This document shows positions 18,677 to 27,669 of a DNA stretch of 64,000 nucleotides, piece by piece. Numbering within the stretch: position 1 is the first letter of the stretch; each line of letters begins with the position of its first letter. Under the pieces are notes generated by a model. It had not been told where the DNA came from. It worked only from the letters and a program-made list of their open reading frames with translations, and searched no databases. The translations under genes were made by a program, and so were the position numbers. Source of the DNA: Aeromonas rivipollensis (lineage in GTDB: Bacteria; Pseudomonadota; Gammaproteobacteria; Enterobacterales; Aeromonadaceae); assembly GCF_037811135.1 (NCBI RefSeq), contig NZ_CP149130.1, positions 142,001 to 206,000 on the forward strand, in the 5' to 3' direction.

Positions 18677-18753
<77 letters not shown>

Positions 18754-18760
18754 CATTAGA

Positions 18761-18786
18761 AAAGGCCGCTCATCGAGCGGCCTTTT
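18761..18786 (+). terminator. Terminator of the tRNA-Pro gene
   Basis: AAAGGCCGCT (18761-18770) pairs with AGCGGCCTTT (18776-18785) around a CATCG loop, ending in TTTT. Confidence 0.85.
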
Positions 18787-18880
18787 CGCATTTGGCTCTT
18801 TGCCTTGGTCCCCCCTCGGCAGACGGGGCAGGATAGGTACATGGGGTCGATTGCCCGGGGCTGAATGCTGCCCATTAAAA

Positions 18881-18900
18881 GGGCCACCGCTCGGTGGCCC
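18881..18900 (-). terminator. Terminator downstream of the 18998-19525 gene
   Basis: GGGCCACCG (18881-18889) pairs with CGGTGGCCC (18892-18900). On the - strand the stem is followed by TTTTAA, so it would end the leftward unknown gene. Confidence 0.65.
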
Positions 18901-18997
18901 CACAGGTGGAGTCTGATCCTGACTCCGGCACTCTAGATTGTGGCAATCTCGTTGTGGGTCTTGTCTATGGTGCCCTCCTTGCGCCCTGGGCGCATGA

Positions 18998-19525
18998 TCA
19001 GATATGCCAGTGTTGATGCTGCAATGCCTTGAAGCCGTGCTGAGTTTGCAGAGCCGCATGCTTGGGGTACTCACTAATGAAATGTGCTATTCCCTCCATC
19101 AGTTGTGACCGCAGAGAAGACACGGGCTCGTGCCAGGCCTGCAGGCAGAGATGGCCGGGGATCAACTGCTCTCGATACGCTTCCAGCAGCTGTTCTGGCC
19201 AGGGCTCGATATGGGAATCATGACGCAGTAAATAGTGGGCGGCGGGTTCACGGGCATAGATGAACTGAACTTGGGCCAGGTCGCGTTGGCTGAGCGTTTG
19301 GCTGCCGATGTGGCAAGTCAAATATTTCCCCGTCTTCAGATTCAGGAAGTGACCGCGTTGCCGACAGGCAATGATGCGATACCAAGGCAGGGGTGAACAG
19401 AGAGAATACCCCTTCAGCTCCTGTTCCAACCAGTGACGGCACTCGGGCGTCTGCACCTCTTCGCGCATGGACTCGAGCTGTGTCAACAAGGCTCTGGATG
19501 GTTTGGTAGCCAGCATCGCGCTCAT
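18998..19525 (-). CDS. Hypothetical protein, 175 residues
   Basis: I do not recognise this protein. It starts MSAMLATKPSRALLTQLESM behind GGAGG (10-base spacing) at 19525. It has no signal peptide or membrane segment. It is rich in His, Gln and Cys, with a central stretch around RQRGHFLNLKTGKYLTCHIG and a terminal HQHWHI. A promoter-like and terminator-like sequence on either side suggest a real single gene. An open frame extends further upstream, but its start lacks a ribosome site. It lies between tRNA-Pro and yigI, so it may be lineage specific. Confidence 0.6.
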   Translation of the reverse strand: MSAMLATKPSRALLTQLESMREEVQTPECRHWLEQELKGYSLCSPLPWYRIIACRQRGHFLNLKTGKYLTCHIGSQTLSQRDLAQVQFIYAREPAAHYLLRHDSHIEPWPEQLLEAYREQLIPGHLCLQAWHEPVSSLRSQLMEGIAHFISEYPKHAALQTQHGFKALQHQHWHI

Positions 19526-19648
19526 CGTCTGCAATCCTCCCTCTGCACAGAATCCCGACTTCCAGTATGGACCCTGACCGGTGGAGGGGGTAACAATTCT
19601 AATGATTAAAATCGGCTTAGAAGCGCACTTTTTATGCAATAAAGGCCA

Positions 19649-20113
19649 TTAGCCAACCAGGTAGGTGCCGGTACCAAAGGCGATATGAGTCCCTTCTTCG
19701 TTGTGCAGTTCCATACGGGCGACGGCGACCTTGCTGCCCGCCCGGATGATATGGGCGGTGGCGATAAACTCGTTGCCGCGACCGGGTCGCAGATAGTCGA
19801 CTCTCAGGTCTATGGTGCCGAGGCGGGAGAAGCGCTCCTTGAGGTAGCTGGGGGAGAAGTCTTCCAGCTCGTCGATGCAGGAGGCGGCGACTATCATGCC
19901 GCCCGCCACGTCCAGCAGGCTGGCGGTCACACCGCCGTGCAGTATGTTGTGGAAGGGGTTGCCGATCAGCTTGTCATCCATCTTGATGCGCAGCTCCACC
20001 TTCTCGAAGTCATAGTGGGTCACCTGCATGCCGATCAATTTGTTGAACGGCATCTTCTCGGCGAACAGATTGGCAATGCCACTGAGCGCCATCTTCTTCA
20101 ACATCTGTTTCAT
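19649..20113 (-). CDS. yigI: Hotdog-fold acyl-CoA thioesterase YigI
   Basis: A 154-residue hotdog thioesterase of the PaaI/YigI group, matching E. coli YigI across its length. The helix motif NILHGGVTASLLDVAGGM is the hotdog active-site block. The C-terminal half is very conserved (GTIDLRVDYLRPGRGNEFIATA, VARMELHNEEGTHIA). It hydrolyses acyl-CoA esters. As in E. coli it lies near recQ, but here the two are divergent with about 130 bases between them. Confidence 0.93.
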   Translation of the reverse strand: MKQMLKKMALSGIANLFAEKMPFNKLIGMQVTHYDFEKVELRIKMDDKLIGNPFHNILHGGVTASLLDVAGGMIVAASCIDELEDFSPSYLKERFSRLGTIDLRVDYLRPGRGNEFIATAHIIRAGSKVAVARMELHNEEGTHIAFGTGTYLVG

Positions 20114-20246
20114 TCTCTGATACCGATCCCTGTCATCAAAGCCGAGTAAAAACTCCAGCCAGTCTGCAACACTTCCTTAACAGTCGCAATGGCAGGTTTA
20201 TTGTGGGCGGCGGCTGCTTTAGAATGGCGACCCCAAAGGAGAGCCC

Positions 20247-22070
20247 ATGACCGCCATTGCCGACACCTTGCCCGATACCCCCCTTGCCCTGCTGCAGGCG
20301 GTCTTCGGCTACCAGCAATTTCGGCCTGGCCAGCTCGAGATCATCGAACAGATAGTGACGGGGCGTGATGCCCTGGTGCTCAAGCCCACCGGTGGCGGCA
20401 AGTCGCTCTGTTACCAGATCCCGGCGCTGCTGCGCCCCGGGCTAGGGGTGGTGGTCTCCCCCCTCATTTCGCTGATGAAGGATCAGGTGGACAGCCTGCG
20501 TGCCAACGGCGTGGCGGCTGTCTACATCAACTCGGCCCTGAGCCGGGAGGAGATGATCCAGAACTTTGCCGCCATGCGTCGCGGCGAGATCAAGCTGGTC
20601 TATGTCTCCCCCGAGCGGCTGCTGCAGCACGAGTTTCTGGATCGGCTGGCAGAACTGCCCCTCGGGCTGTTCGCCATCGACGAGGCCCACTGCGTCTCCC
20701 AGTGGGGCCACGATTTTCGCCCCGAATACGCGGCGCTGGGGCGGCTCAAGCAGTGGTTCCCCCAGGTGCCCGTGGTGGCGCTCACCGCCACCGCCGACGA
20801 GGCGACCCGCAGCGACATGCTGCACCGGTTGGAGCTCCACGATCCCTTCATCCACACCGCCAGCTTCGACAGACCCAACATCCGCTACAGCCTGGTGGAG
20901 AAGTTCAAGGGGGCTGAGCAGTTGCTGCGCTACGTGCAGAGCCAGAAGGGCAACTGCGGCATCGTTTATTGCTCCAGCCGCAACCGGGTGGAAGAGGTCG
21001 CAGAGCGGCTCTCCCGCCATGGCTGCAAGGCGTCGCCCTATCATGCGGGCTTGCCGCTGGATCAGCGGCTGCGCACCCAGGATGCCTTCCTCAAGGACGA
21101 TGTCGAGATAGTGGTGGCGACGGTGGCGTTCGGCATGGGCATCGACAAGCCCAACGTGCGCTTCGTGGTGCACTACGACATCCCCAAGAACATCGAATCC
21201 TACTATCAGGAAACCGGCCGGGCCGGTCGTGATGGGACCCCCGCCGAGGCGCTGCTGCTCTACGATCCCGCCGACATAGGCCGGGTGCGGCGCCTGCTCG
21301 ACAACATAGAGAACCCCCAGCAGTTGCAGGTGGAGCAGTACAAGCTCAACGTGATGGCGGCCTTCGCCGAGGCGCAGACCTGCCGCCGTCAGGTGCTGCT
21401 CAACTACTTCGGCGAGTACAACGACAAGCCGTGCGGCAACTGCGACATCTGCCTGGATCCCCCCAAGAGCTATGACGGCACCGAAGATGCCCAGAAGGCG
21501 CTCTCCTGCGTCTGGCGGGTGGGTCAGAACTTCGGGGTGGGTTATGTGGTGGAGGTGCTCAGGGGCTCGCTCAACCAGCGCATCAAGGATCACGGCCACG
21601 ACAAGCTGTCGACCTACGGCATCGGCAAGGATCAGAGCCACGAATACTGGATGAGCGTGATCCGCCAGCTGATCCACAAGGGACTGCTGACCCAGAACAT
21701 CACCCGCAACCTGGTGTTGCAGCTGACCGAGGCGGCCCGGCCCGTGCTGCGCGGCGAGACGACGCTGGCCCTGGCGGTGCCGCGGCTGCAGCCCATCTCC
21801 AGCCGCAAGGAGAAGCGCAGCGGCCTGCTCGACAATGCCAACTACGACAAGCGGCTGTTCAAGGAGCTGCGGGCCCTGCGCAAGCAGATCGCCGAGGATG
21901 AAGAGGTGCCGCCCTACGTGGTGTTCAACGACGCTACCCTGGTGGAGATGGCCCAGCTGATGCCGATGACCGAGGACGAGATGCTGGCCGTCAACGGTGT
22001 CGGTCACCGCAAGCTGGAGCGCTTCGGCGAAGCCTTTATGGACCTTATCATCGAGTATTGCCGCCGGTAG
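20247..22070 (+). CDS. recQ: ATP-dependent DNA helicase RecQ
   Basis: A 607-residue RecQ helicase, full length for the bacterial type. Walker A KPTGGGKS is at 46-53, DEAH at 145-148 with the RecQ aromatic loop [14 protein letters not shown] after it, and motif [11 protein letters not shown] at about 322-330. The RecQ C-terminal zinc site uses Cys379, Cys396, Cys399 and Cys402. An HRDC domain covers roughly 525-600. It unwinds DNA in RecF-pathway recombination and fork repair. The start is the first ATG after GGAG. Confidence 0.97.
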   Translation: MTAIADTLPDTPLALLQAVFGYQQFRPGQLEIIEQIVTGRDALVLKPTGGGKSLCYQIPALLRPGLGVVVSPLISLMKDQVDSLRANGVAAVYINSALSREEMIQNFAAMRRGEIKLVYVSPERLLQHEFLDRLAELPLGLFAIDEAHCVSQWGHDFRPEYAALGRLKQWFPQVPVVALTATADEATRSDMLHRLELHDPFIHTASFDRPNIRYSLVEKFKGAEQLLRYVQSQKGNCGIVYCSSRNRVEEVAERLSRHGCKASPYHAGLPLDQRLRTQDAFLKDDVEIVVATVAFGMGIDKPNVRFVVHYDIPKNIESYYQETGRAGRDGTPAEALLLYDPADIGRVRRLLDNIENPQQLQVEQYKLNVMAAFAEAQTCRRQVLLNYFGEYNDKPCGNCDICLDPPKSYDGTEDAQKALSCVWRVGQNFGVGYVVEVLRGSLNQRIKDHGHDKLSTYGIGKDQSHEYWMSVIRQLIHKGLLTQNITRNLVLQLTEAARPVLRGETTLALAVPRLQPISSRKEKRSGLLDNANYDKRLFKELRALRKQIAEDEEVPPYVVFNDATLVEMAQLMPMTEDEMLAVNGVGHRKLERFGEAFMDLIIEYCRR

Positions 22071-22121
22071 GGTCGATTAGCGCAGCGTAATCGACCGCAT
22101 CGGGGATAGGGCGTCGCCAGG

Positions 22122-22424
22122 CTACTTCAAGCTGGCGTAATAGGCCGCCAGGTTCTCCATGTCCGCCTCGGTCAGCATCGCCATGAAGGGGGCCATCAGC
22201 GGCTCGGTGCGGCTGCCCTCCTTGAAGGCTTTCATCTGTTTCAGCAGATAGGCAGAGTTCTGGCCGGCCAGATGGGGATAGACGGGGACGGTCGCCTTGC
22301 CATCCACCCCATGACAGGCGGCGCAGACAGTCGCCTTGGCCTTGCCTGCTTCGATGTCGGCGGCCTTGGCCTGATGTCCCCAGGCCAGTGCCAGCAGGGG
22401 CAGGGCATATATCCATTTTTGCAT
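22122..22424 (-). CDS. Small periplasmic cytochrome c
   Basis: A 100-residue class I c-type cytochrome. A signal peptide ends near AKA-21. The haem motif CAACH is at 34-38, with a likely methionine ligand at Met77 or Met81 and the class I C-terminal helix NLAAYYASLK. It resembles the small cytochrome c-553/c4-half electron carriers that feed terminal oxidases or peroxidases. The ATG at 22424 follows GGAG with 6-base spacing. It is transcribed divergently from selO. Confidence 0.9.
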   Translation of the reverse strand: MQKWIYALPLLALAWGHQAKAADIEAGKAKATVCAACHGVDGKATVPVYPHLAGQNSAYLLKQMKAFKEGSRTEPLMAPFMAMLTEADMENLAAYYASLK

Positions 22425-22528
22425 TGTTTTCTCCGTGAAATGAAATAGCGCGATCGCTTGTTAGCCTGTGCGGACAGACGGCGGTATAAAGAGTGACACG
22501 AGCATACGCAGGGACGAATCACGCCACC

Positions 22529-23956
22529 ATGAAGTTGATCAACACTTTCGCCACCGAACTGCCCTGGGCCTGCGAGCCCGTGGCCCCTCAGCCCCTGCGT
22601 GAGCCCAGGCTGCTGCACCTCAATCAGGGGCTGCTGCGGGAGCTGGGGCTGGACGGGGTCGCTGAGGCCGACTGGCTCGCCTGCTGCGGGCAGGGGCAGC
22701 CGTTGCCGGGCATGCAGCCGGTGGCCCAGGTCTATGCCGGCCATCAGTTCGGGGGTTATAGCCCCCGGCTCGGTGATGGTCGAGCCCTGTTGCTGGGGGA
22801 GCAGTTGGCGCCGGACGGTCAACGCTGGGATCTGCACCTGAAGGGGGCGGGCAAGACGCCCTTCTCCCGCTTCGGCGACGGCCGCGCCGTGCTGCGCTCC
22901 AGCATCCGCGAATACCTCGCCTCGGAGGCGCTCCATGCCCTCGGCATCCCGACCACCCGGGCCCTGGTGCTGGTGGGCAGTGACGAACCCGTCTACCGGG
23001 AGCAGGTCGAGAGCGGGGCGACAGTGCTGCGCACAGCGCCTAGCCACCTGCGCTTCGGCCACTTCGAATATTTCGCCTGGAGCGGCCAGGGGGAGAAGAT
23101 CCCCGCCCTCATCGACTATGCGCTGCGCCACCATTTCCCCGAATTGGCAAACGGCGCAGAGCTGTTTACCGAGGTGGTGCGCCGCACCGCGCGCCTCATC
23201 GCCAAGTGGCAGGCGGCGGGTTTCTGCCACGGGGTGATGAACACAGACAACATGTCCCTGCTCGGGCTGACCCTGGATTACGGCCCCTACGGCTTCATCG
23301 ATGCCTATGTGCCCGACTTCGTCTGCAACCACTCGGATCCGGGTGGTCGCTACGCCCTGGATCAGCAGCCGGCGGTGGGTTACTGGAACTTGCAGAAGCT
23401 GGCCCAGGCGCTGGCGGATCAGGTGGACGGCGACGCCCTGGCAGGGGCGCTGGCCCAGTACGAGCATCAGCTGATGTTTCACTACTCCGAACTGATGCGG
23501 GCCCGACTCGGCCTGGAAACCTGGGAGGATGAAGACCCGGCCCTGTTCCGCCAGCTGTTCCAGCTGCTGGCGGAACACCGGGTGGACTATCACCTCTTCC
23601 TGCGCCGCCTGGGTGAGCTGACGTCTCAGGGGGAGTGGCCCGCCTCCCTGCTGGCGCTGCTGCCGGATCCCGCCCCCTGGCAGGGATGGCTCGACGCCTA
23701 TCGGGCCCGGCTGGCCCGGGAAGGGAGCCAGGATGCGGCACGCAAGGCGCGGATGGACGCCGTCAATCCCAAGTACGTGCTGCGCAACGCCCTGGCCCAG
23801 CAGGTCATCGACGCCGCCGAGACGGGGAACATGGCACCGTTCGAGCGCCTGTTTGCTGCCCTGCAGCACCCCTATGACGAGCAGCCGGAATACGAGGACC
23901 TGGCGACCCCGGTTCCCCAGTGGTATTGCGGTGGTGAGCTCTCTTGCAGCAGTTGA
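22529..23956 (+). CDS. selO: Protein adenylyltransferase SelO (YdiU)
   Basis: A 475-residue pseudokinase-fold enzyme that transfers AMP from ATP to protein hydroxyl groups. Family blocks: QVYAGHQFGGYSPRLGDGRA and HLKGAGKTPFSRFGDGRA in the N-terminal half, then the active-site HGVMNTDNMSLLGLTLDYGP and FIDAY. The C-terminal end GGELSCSS keeps the cysteine that is selenocysteine in some SelO proteins. Chosen start is the ATG at 22529; an in-frame GTG at 22493 would add 12 residues. The DUF3630 gene follows 10 bases later. Confidence 0.94.
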   Translation: MKLINTFATELPWACEPVAPQPLREPRLLHLNQGLLRELGLDGVAEADWLACCGQGQPLPGMQPVAQVYAGHQFGGYSPRLGDGRALLLGEQLAPDGQRWDLHLKGAGKTPFSRFGDGRAVLRSSIREYLASEALHALGIPTTRALVLVGSDEPVYREQVESGATVLRTAPSHLRFGHFEYFAWSGQGEKIPALIDYALRHHFPELANGAELFTEVVRRTARLIAKWQAAGFCHGVMNTDNMSLLGLTLDYGPYGFIDAYVPDFVCNHSDPGGRYALDQQPAVGYWNLQKLAQALADQVDGDALAGALAQYEHQLMFHYSELMRARLGLETWEDEDPALFRQLFQLLAEHRVDYHLFLRRLGELTSQGEWPASLLALLPDPAPWQGWLDAYRARLAREGSQDAARKARMDAVNPKYVLRNALAQQVIDAAETGNMAPFERLFAALQHPYDEQPEYEDLATPVPQWYCGGELSCSS

Positions 23957-23966
23957 GGAGTGAAAG

Positions 23967-24254
23967 ATGAACTGGCGGGTAACGGAGGTGGATGCCGAGT
24001 CGGCTGTGCTGCTGCTGACTTGTCCCGGGCTCTGCTGGGACAACTTCCCGGCTCTGGCCGAGGAGCTGGTCGAGGGGTGGGAGCTTATACCGATCGAGCG
24101 GGAGTGGGGAGCCGATCGCCATAGCTGGCTACTGGAGTTCGAAGGCAGCAGGTTGCGGCTGGAGTATGAGCAGCACAGCGGCTGCTGGCTGGAGGCGACA
24201 CACTCGGACGACAGGGAGGTGGTGCTCTGGCTGGGTCGGCAATATGGGGCATGA
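23967..24254 (+). CDS. DUF3630-type small protein
   Basis: A 95-residue acidic soluble protein with no signal or membrane segment, starting MNWRVTEVDAES behind GAGGAG. Its size, Trp-rich pattern (CPGLCWDNF, EREWGADRHSW, CWLEATHSDD) and place after selO fit the DUF3630 family of gammaproteobacteria, whose function is unknown. It is probably cotranscribed with selO. The family call is from memory of the pattern and is moderate. Confidence 0.65.
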   Translation: MNWRVTEVDAESAVLLLTCPGLCWDNFPALAEELVEGWELIPIEREWGADRHSWLLEFEGSRLRLEYEQHSGCWLEATHSDDREVVLWLGRQYGA

Positions 24255-24362
24255 GCCCTGGCGGATGACGGCTGCCGGGCCTGTCACACAGGCATTGGAT
24301 GACCGGCCTGTGACGTCGCCCTTCGGCGATGGTTGCCACAGGCTGAACCCACAGCATAAAGA

Positions 24363-24390
24363 TTGAACTATCGGTATTGGGGCGTATAAT
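24363..24390 (+). promoter_or_regulatory. Promoter of yhhQ
   Basis: TTGAAC (24363-24368) and a perfect TATAAT (24385-24390) with a 16-base spacer. Transcription would start near 24397, giving a leader of about 65 bases that contains the riboswitch. Confidence 0.75.
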
Positions 24391-24420
24391 CTCGCCCCTC
24401 AATTATCGCCAATGGTGGCG

Positions 24421-24453
24421 GTATGGGTTCCCTAACCCCATTAACCAAAAAGG
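24421..24453 (+). promoter_or_regulatory. preQ1-I riboswitch controlling yhhQ translation
   Basis: Stem P1 pairs ATGGG (24423-24427) with CCCAT (24437-24441). The loop TTCCCTAAC between them is followed by the A-rich tail TAACCAAAAAGG. The loop CC can pair with the terminal GG (24452-24453), which is the ribosome site of yhhQ 7 bases before its ATG. The layout is nearly the same as the small preQ1-I riboswitch of Thermoanaerobacter tengcongensis. Bound preQ1 would hide the ribosome site and lower synthesis of the transporter. Confidence 0.88.
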
Positions 24454-24460
24454 TCACAAT

Positions 24461-25135
24461 ATGAATCTGACCCCTGCTCAGCACCAGACGGCGCTGGTGC
24501 GTCTCTCGTTGTTCCACATCCTGATCATCGCCAGCAGCAACTACTTGGTGCAGCTGCCGATCACCATCTTTGGCTTCCACACCACCTGGGGTGCCTTCAG
24601 CTTCCCGTTCATCTTCCTGGCCACCGATCTGACGGTGCGGATCTTCGGCGCCGGACTGGCCCGCAAGATCATCCAGACCGTGATGCTGCCGGCCCTGGCC
24701 GTTTCCTATGTGCTCTCTGTGCTCTTCTTCGAGGGCAGTTATCAGGGCATGGGCAACCTGGCGGAGTTCAACCTCTTCGTGGCGCGCATCGCCCTGGCCA
24801 GCTTTATGGCCTATCTGGTGGGCCAGTTCATGGACGTGGTGGTGTTCAACCGCCTGCGGCTGCTCAGGGCCTGGTGGGTGGCACCGGCCGCCTCGACTCT
24901 GTTCGGCAACCTGGTGGATACCATCGCCTTCTTCAGCATCGCCTTCTGGCGCAGCACGGATCCCTTCATGGCCGAGCACTGGGTCGAGATCGCGACCGTG
25001 GATTATGTGTTCAAGCTGCTGATAAGCCTGGGATTGTTCGTGCCGCTCTACGGTGTGCTGCTGCGCTACCTCAGCCGCAAGCTGGTGGGGGAGGCCGGCC
25101 TGGTCGGTCTGCAAACGGCCACGCGACAGGCCTGA
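24461..25135 (+). CDS. yhhQ: Queuosine precursor transporter YhhQ
   Basis: A 224-residue inner-membrane protein with about six transmembrane segments, a member of the VUT family (COG1738). Typical blocks are FHILIIASSNYLVQLPI, WGAFSFPFIFLATDLTVRIFG and AASTLFGNLVDTIAFF. E. coli YhhQ imports queuosine precursors such as preQ0 and preQ1. The preQ1-I riboswitch in its leader strongly supports the same role. The start is the ATG at 24461 after AAGG. A strong terminator follows. Confidence 0.95.
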   Translation: MNLTPAQHQTALVRLSLFHILIIASSNYLVQLPITIFGFHTTWGAFSFPFIFLATDLTVRIFGAGLARKIIQTVMLPALAVSYVLSVLFFEGSYQGMGNLAEFNLFVARIALASFMAYLVGQFMDVVVFNRLRLLRAWWVAPAASTLFGNLVDTIAFFSIAFWRSTDPFMAEHWVEIATVDYVFKLLISLGLFVPLYGVLLRYLSRKLVGEAGLVGLQTATRQA

Positions 25136-25140
25136 CGACA

Positions 25141-25169
25141 ATGACCACCCGTGCGGTGGTCATTTTTTT
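25141..25169 (+). terminator. yhhQ terminator
   Basis: ATGACCACC (25141-25149) pairs with GGTGGTCAT (25155-25163), followed by a run of six Ts. Confidence 0.92.
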
Positions 25170-25189
25170 GCTCTTCTCGCAAATAAGGC

Positions 25190-25219
25190 TTGCACAGTTA
25201 AATGAGAATGATTATTGTT
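25190..25219 (+). promoter_or_regulatory. Fur-controlled promoter of the RyhB-type RNA
   Basis: TTGCAC (25190-25195) and TATTGT (25213-25218) are 17 bases apart. AATGAGAATGATTATTGTT (25201-25219) lies across the -10 and matches the Fur 7-1-7 core in about 12 of 15 positions. Iron-loaded Fur would block transcription; start is expected near 25225. Confidence 0.85.
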
Positions 25220-25224
25220 AACTC

Positions 25225-25336
25225 GTTTTCCGGGAAAGACTTCATTCGTTCCAACGTGATGGACTTCTTGTGAAGGCACGACATTGCTCACATTGCTTCC
25301 AGTTAAGGGGCCAGTTGTTTACTGGCCCTCTTTTTT
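25225..25336 (+). ncRNA. ryhB: RyhB-type iron-stress small RNA
   Basis: A 28-base stretch at 25276-25303 (starting GCACGACATTGC and ending GCTTCCAGT) is identical to the Hfq-dependent target-pairing core of E. coli RyhB. The RNA would begin near 25225 from a Fur-boxed promoter and end at a terminator made of GGGCCAGT (25308-25315) and ACTGGCCC (25321-25328) plus TCTTTTTT. Total length is about 112 bases. RyhB represses mRNAs of iron-using proteins when iron is scarce. The 5' half differs from the enteric RNA. No gene is annotated on either strand here. Confidence 0.93.
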
Positions 25337-25368
25337 GTCTTTTTTTCAGCAAGTCGCAGCCATAAAAA

Positions 25369-25388
25369 ATGGGAGCCAAGGCTCCCAT
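25369..25388 (-). terminator. rraA terminator
   Basis: ATGGGAGCC (25369-25377) pairs with GGCTCCCAT (25380-25388). On the - strand it is followed by a run of six Ts, right after the rraA stop. Confidence 0.9.
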
Positions 25389-25405
25389 CTTCAGTCTGTG
25401 TCGGC

Positions 25406-25891
25406 TCATTCTATGTCGAGCGCATCGGGGGAGAGGATCACCCCTGTGGTATCGGCGTAGAGGTGATCATCCGGCAGGAAGGTGACACCACCGAAGTTGA
25501 CCGGCAGATCCGTCTCTCCCACATCCTTGTGGTCGGCACCGACCGGGATGGCGGCCAGGGCCTGGATGCCGATATCCAGATCCTCCAGGATGTCGACCTC
25601 GCGCACGCAGCCGTAGCAGACGATGCCTTCCCACTCGTTTTCCGCCGCCGTGGTGGCGATCTCGCTGTCGATCAGGGCCCGGCGCATGGAGCCGCCGCCG
25701 TCGATCAGCAGCACGCGGCCGACGCCGTTCTCTTTGACGACTTCACGGATAAGACCGTTCGATTCGAAGCATTTGACCGTGGTGATGACGCCGCCGAAAG
25801 AGGCACGACCGCCGAAGGAGCAGAGCATGGGTTCGAGTACATCCACCATGTCCTGATAGATGTCGCACAGTTCTGAAGTGTTGTATTCCAT
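25406..25891 (-). CDS. rraA: Regulator of ribonuclease E activity A
   Basis: A 161-residue protein equal in length to E. coli RraA and collinear with it ([48 protein letters not shown]). It binds RNase E and inhibits its activity, changing mRNA decay. The ATG at 25891 is set by the conserved MEYNTSE. A hairpin in the leader (25899-25906 with 25917-25924) precedes it. A longer open frame upstream is not coding by homology. Confidence 0.95.
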   Translation of the reverse strand: MEYNTSELCDIYQDMVDVLEPMLCSFGGRASFGGVITTVKCFESNGLIREVVKENGVGRVLLIDGGGSMRRALIDSEIATTAAENEWEGIVCYGCVREVDILEDLDIGIQALAAIPVGADHKDVGETDLPVNFGGVTFLPDDHLYADTTGVILSPDALDIE

Positions 25892-26101
25892 TGTGTCAGA
25901 TCCACCGCTGGAAACAGGTGGATCCAGTATAAGGAGTGGGGTTGGCATTTCAACGACTATTCCTTGCCCAGAGGCGGGAATCCCCGTTTTTGTTGCGGCG
26001 GCGCCCCCTGATTTCCTATGTAGGACAAGGGCCTGCCATTCGGGGCTGCCGCTGTCTGAGGCCACTAGGGGGCCGGGCACCCTGGTGGCAGCCATCTGGG
26101 G

Positions 26102-27526
26102 CTAGAGCAGGAACAGGGTCGCGAGGCCGAGGAAGATGAAGAAGCCGCCGGTGTCGGTGATGGCGGTGATCATCACGCTGGCCCCCACCGCCGGATCTCG
26201 CCCCAGCCGACTCATGGTCATGGGGATGATGACCCCCATCAGGGCCGCGACCAGCAGGTTCAGCACCATGGCGAGCGTCATGACGGCGCCCAGGGCCGCA
26301 TCCTGATAGAGGAAGTAGGTAGCGACCCCCATGGTGCCGCCCCACACCAGGCCGTTGATCAGCGCCACTCCCAGCTCCCGCCACAGCAGGAAGGAGACGT
26401 TGCCCGGCTGGATGTGCTGCAGCGCCAGAGCCCGCACTATCATGGTGATGGTCTGGTTGCCTGTGTTGCCGCCAATCCCCGCGACTATGGGCATCAGGGC
26501 CGCCAGCGCCACCAGCTGCGAGATGCTGTGCTCGAACAGGCCTATGACCCGGGAGGCCACGAAGGCGGTACAGAGGTTGAGGGCGAGCCAGGCCCAGCGG
26601 GTCTTGACCGCCTTGGCGACAGGGGCGAACACGTCTTCTTCCTCGCTGATCCCCCCCATGCGGCGCAGATCGGTGTCGCTCTCCTCATAGACCAGGTCCA
26701 CCACTTCGGCGACGGTGAGCCGCCCCATCAGCTTGCCCTTGGCATCTACCACGGCGGCGGAGACGAGATCGTCCCGCTCGAAGGTACGAGCCGCCGCCTC
26801 GTCGTTGTCTTCCGGATCGAAGGTGACGGGGTTCTTCTCCATCACGTCTTCCACCCTGGTATCCGGCTTGTGCAGCAGCACTGTGGTGAGGGGCAGCTCC
26901 CCCTGCAGCCGGTTGCGTCTGTCGGTGACGAACAGCTTGTCGGTGTTGGCGGGGATCTTGCCGAGCTGGCGCAGATAGCGCTGCACAGTCGCCAGGCTTA
27001 TGTCCGCCCGCACCGTGATCAGCTCGAAGTCCATCATGGCGCCGACAGTGTGCTTGCCGTAGCGGATCACCTCCCGCACCCGGTCGCGCTGGTCGGGGGC
27101 CATGGAGGTGAGCAGCCGGCCCATCAGATTGCGGGGCAGGTATTGGCCCAGATATATCTGATCGTCTATGTCGAGGGTGCGCAGGGCGTGCAGCAGCGCC
27201 TTGTCGCTCATGCCGCTGATGAGGCTGTCCCACACCGTCTCGGACGCCTCGACCAGGATCTGGCCGTGGCGCTCCGGGTCTACCTGCTGCCAGAGTACAT
27301 GGCGCTCGTCCGGCGGCAGTGACTCCAGCGCATCGGCGACGTCGGCGGCCGGCAGGCTGTTGACCAGACGCGTCAGCTCGCTGGTCTGATCCCGGAGCTC
27401 GGCGTCCTGCACCCCTTGGGGATCGAGCAGGCTGTCGGTGAGGGCATCGTCGGCCAGCAGCAGGGTGAGGATGCGGGCTCTGTCGTGTTCACGCTGTTTG
27501 GCGCTGTTCTTGGGGGGGAGAGACAT
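26102..27526 (-). CDS. mgtE: Magnesium transporter MgtE
   Basis: A 474-residue Mg2+ channel-transporter. A cytoplasmic N domain (about 30-130) of MgtE repeats is followed by two CBS domains (about 135-265) that sense Mg2+, and five transmembrane helices. The pore region has PIVAGIGGNTGNQTITMIVRAL and the ITAITDTGGFFIFLG segment with the pore Asp. The start chosen is the ATG at 27526 (MSLPPKNSAK), after AGGA; the open frame runs 15 codons further without a good start. Confidence 0.94.
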   Translation of the reverse strand: MSLPPKNSAKQREHDRARILTLLLADDALTDSLLDPQGVQDAELRDQTSELTRLVNSLPAADVADALESLPPDERHVLWQQVDPERHGQILVEASETVWDSLISGMSDKALLHALRTLDIDDQIYLGQYLPRNLMGRLLTSMAPDQRDRVREVIRYGKHTVGAMMDFELITVRADISLATVQRYLRQLGKIPANTDKLFVTDRRNRLQGELPLTTVLLHKPDTRVEDVMEKNPVTFDPEDNDEAAARTFERDDLVSAAVVDAKGKLMGRLTVAEVVDLVYEESDTDLRRMGGISEEEDVFAPVAKAVKTRWAWLALNLCTAFVASRVIGLFEHSISQLVALAALMPIVAGIGGNTGNQTITMIVRALALQHIQPGNVSFLLWRELGVALINGLVWGGTMGVATYFLYQDAALGAVMTLAMVLNLLVAALMGVIIPMTMSRLGRDPAVGASVMITAITDTGGFFIFLGLATLFLL

Positions 27527-27624
27527 GCAACAAGATTCCTGAATTCGGTTGGCCGGATGGCCTTGCTCCATAGGATACCAAATTCAAAACAAGAGGTTAT
27601 GACAGTAAATGCAGGATAAAGAAA

Positions 27625-27642
27625 CGCCACCCCAAGGTGGCG
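27625..27642 (-). terminator. Terminator after cysG
   Basis: CGCCACC (27625-27631) pairs with GGTGGCG (27636-27642) around CCAA, with A/T runs on both sides. It lies between the cysG stop and mgtE. Confidence 0.75.
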
Positions 27643-27669
27643 CTTTCAATACTGGTGTTGGACGTAGCC

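Noticed and set aside
24279-24293. GCCTGTCACACAGGC palindrome before yhhQ
   Set aside because: It is a short perfect dyad, but it lies upstream of the promoter with no matching partner elsewhere, so no function can be argued.
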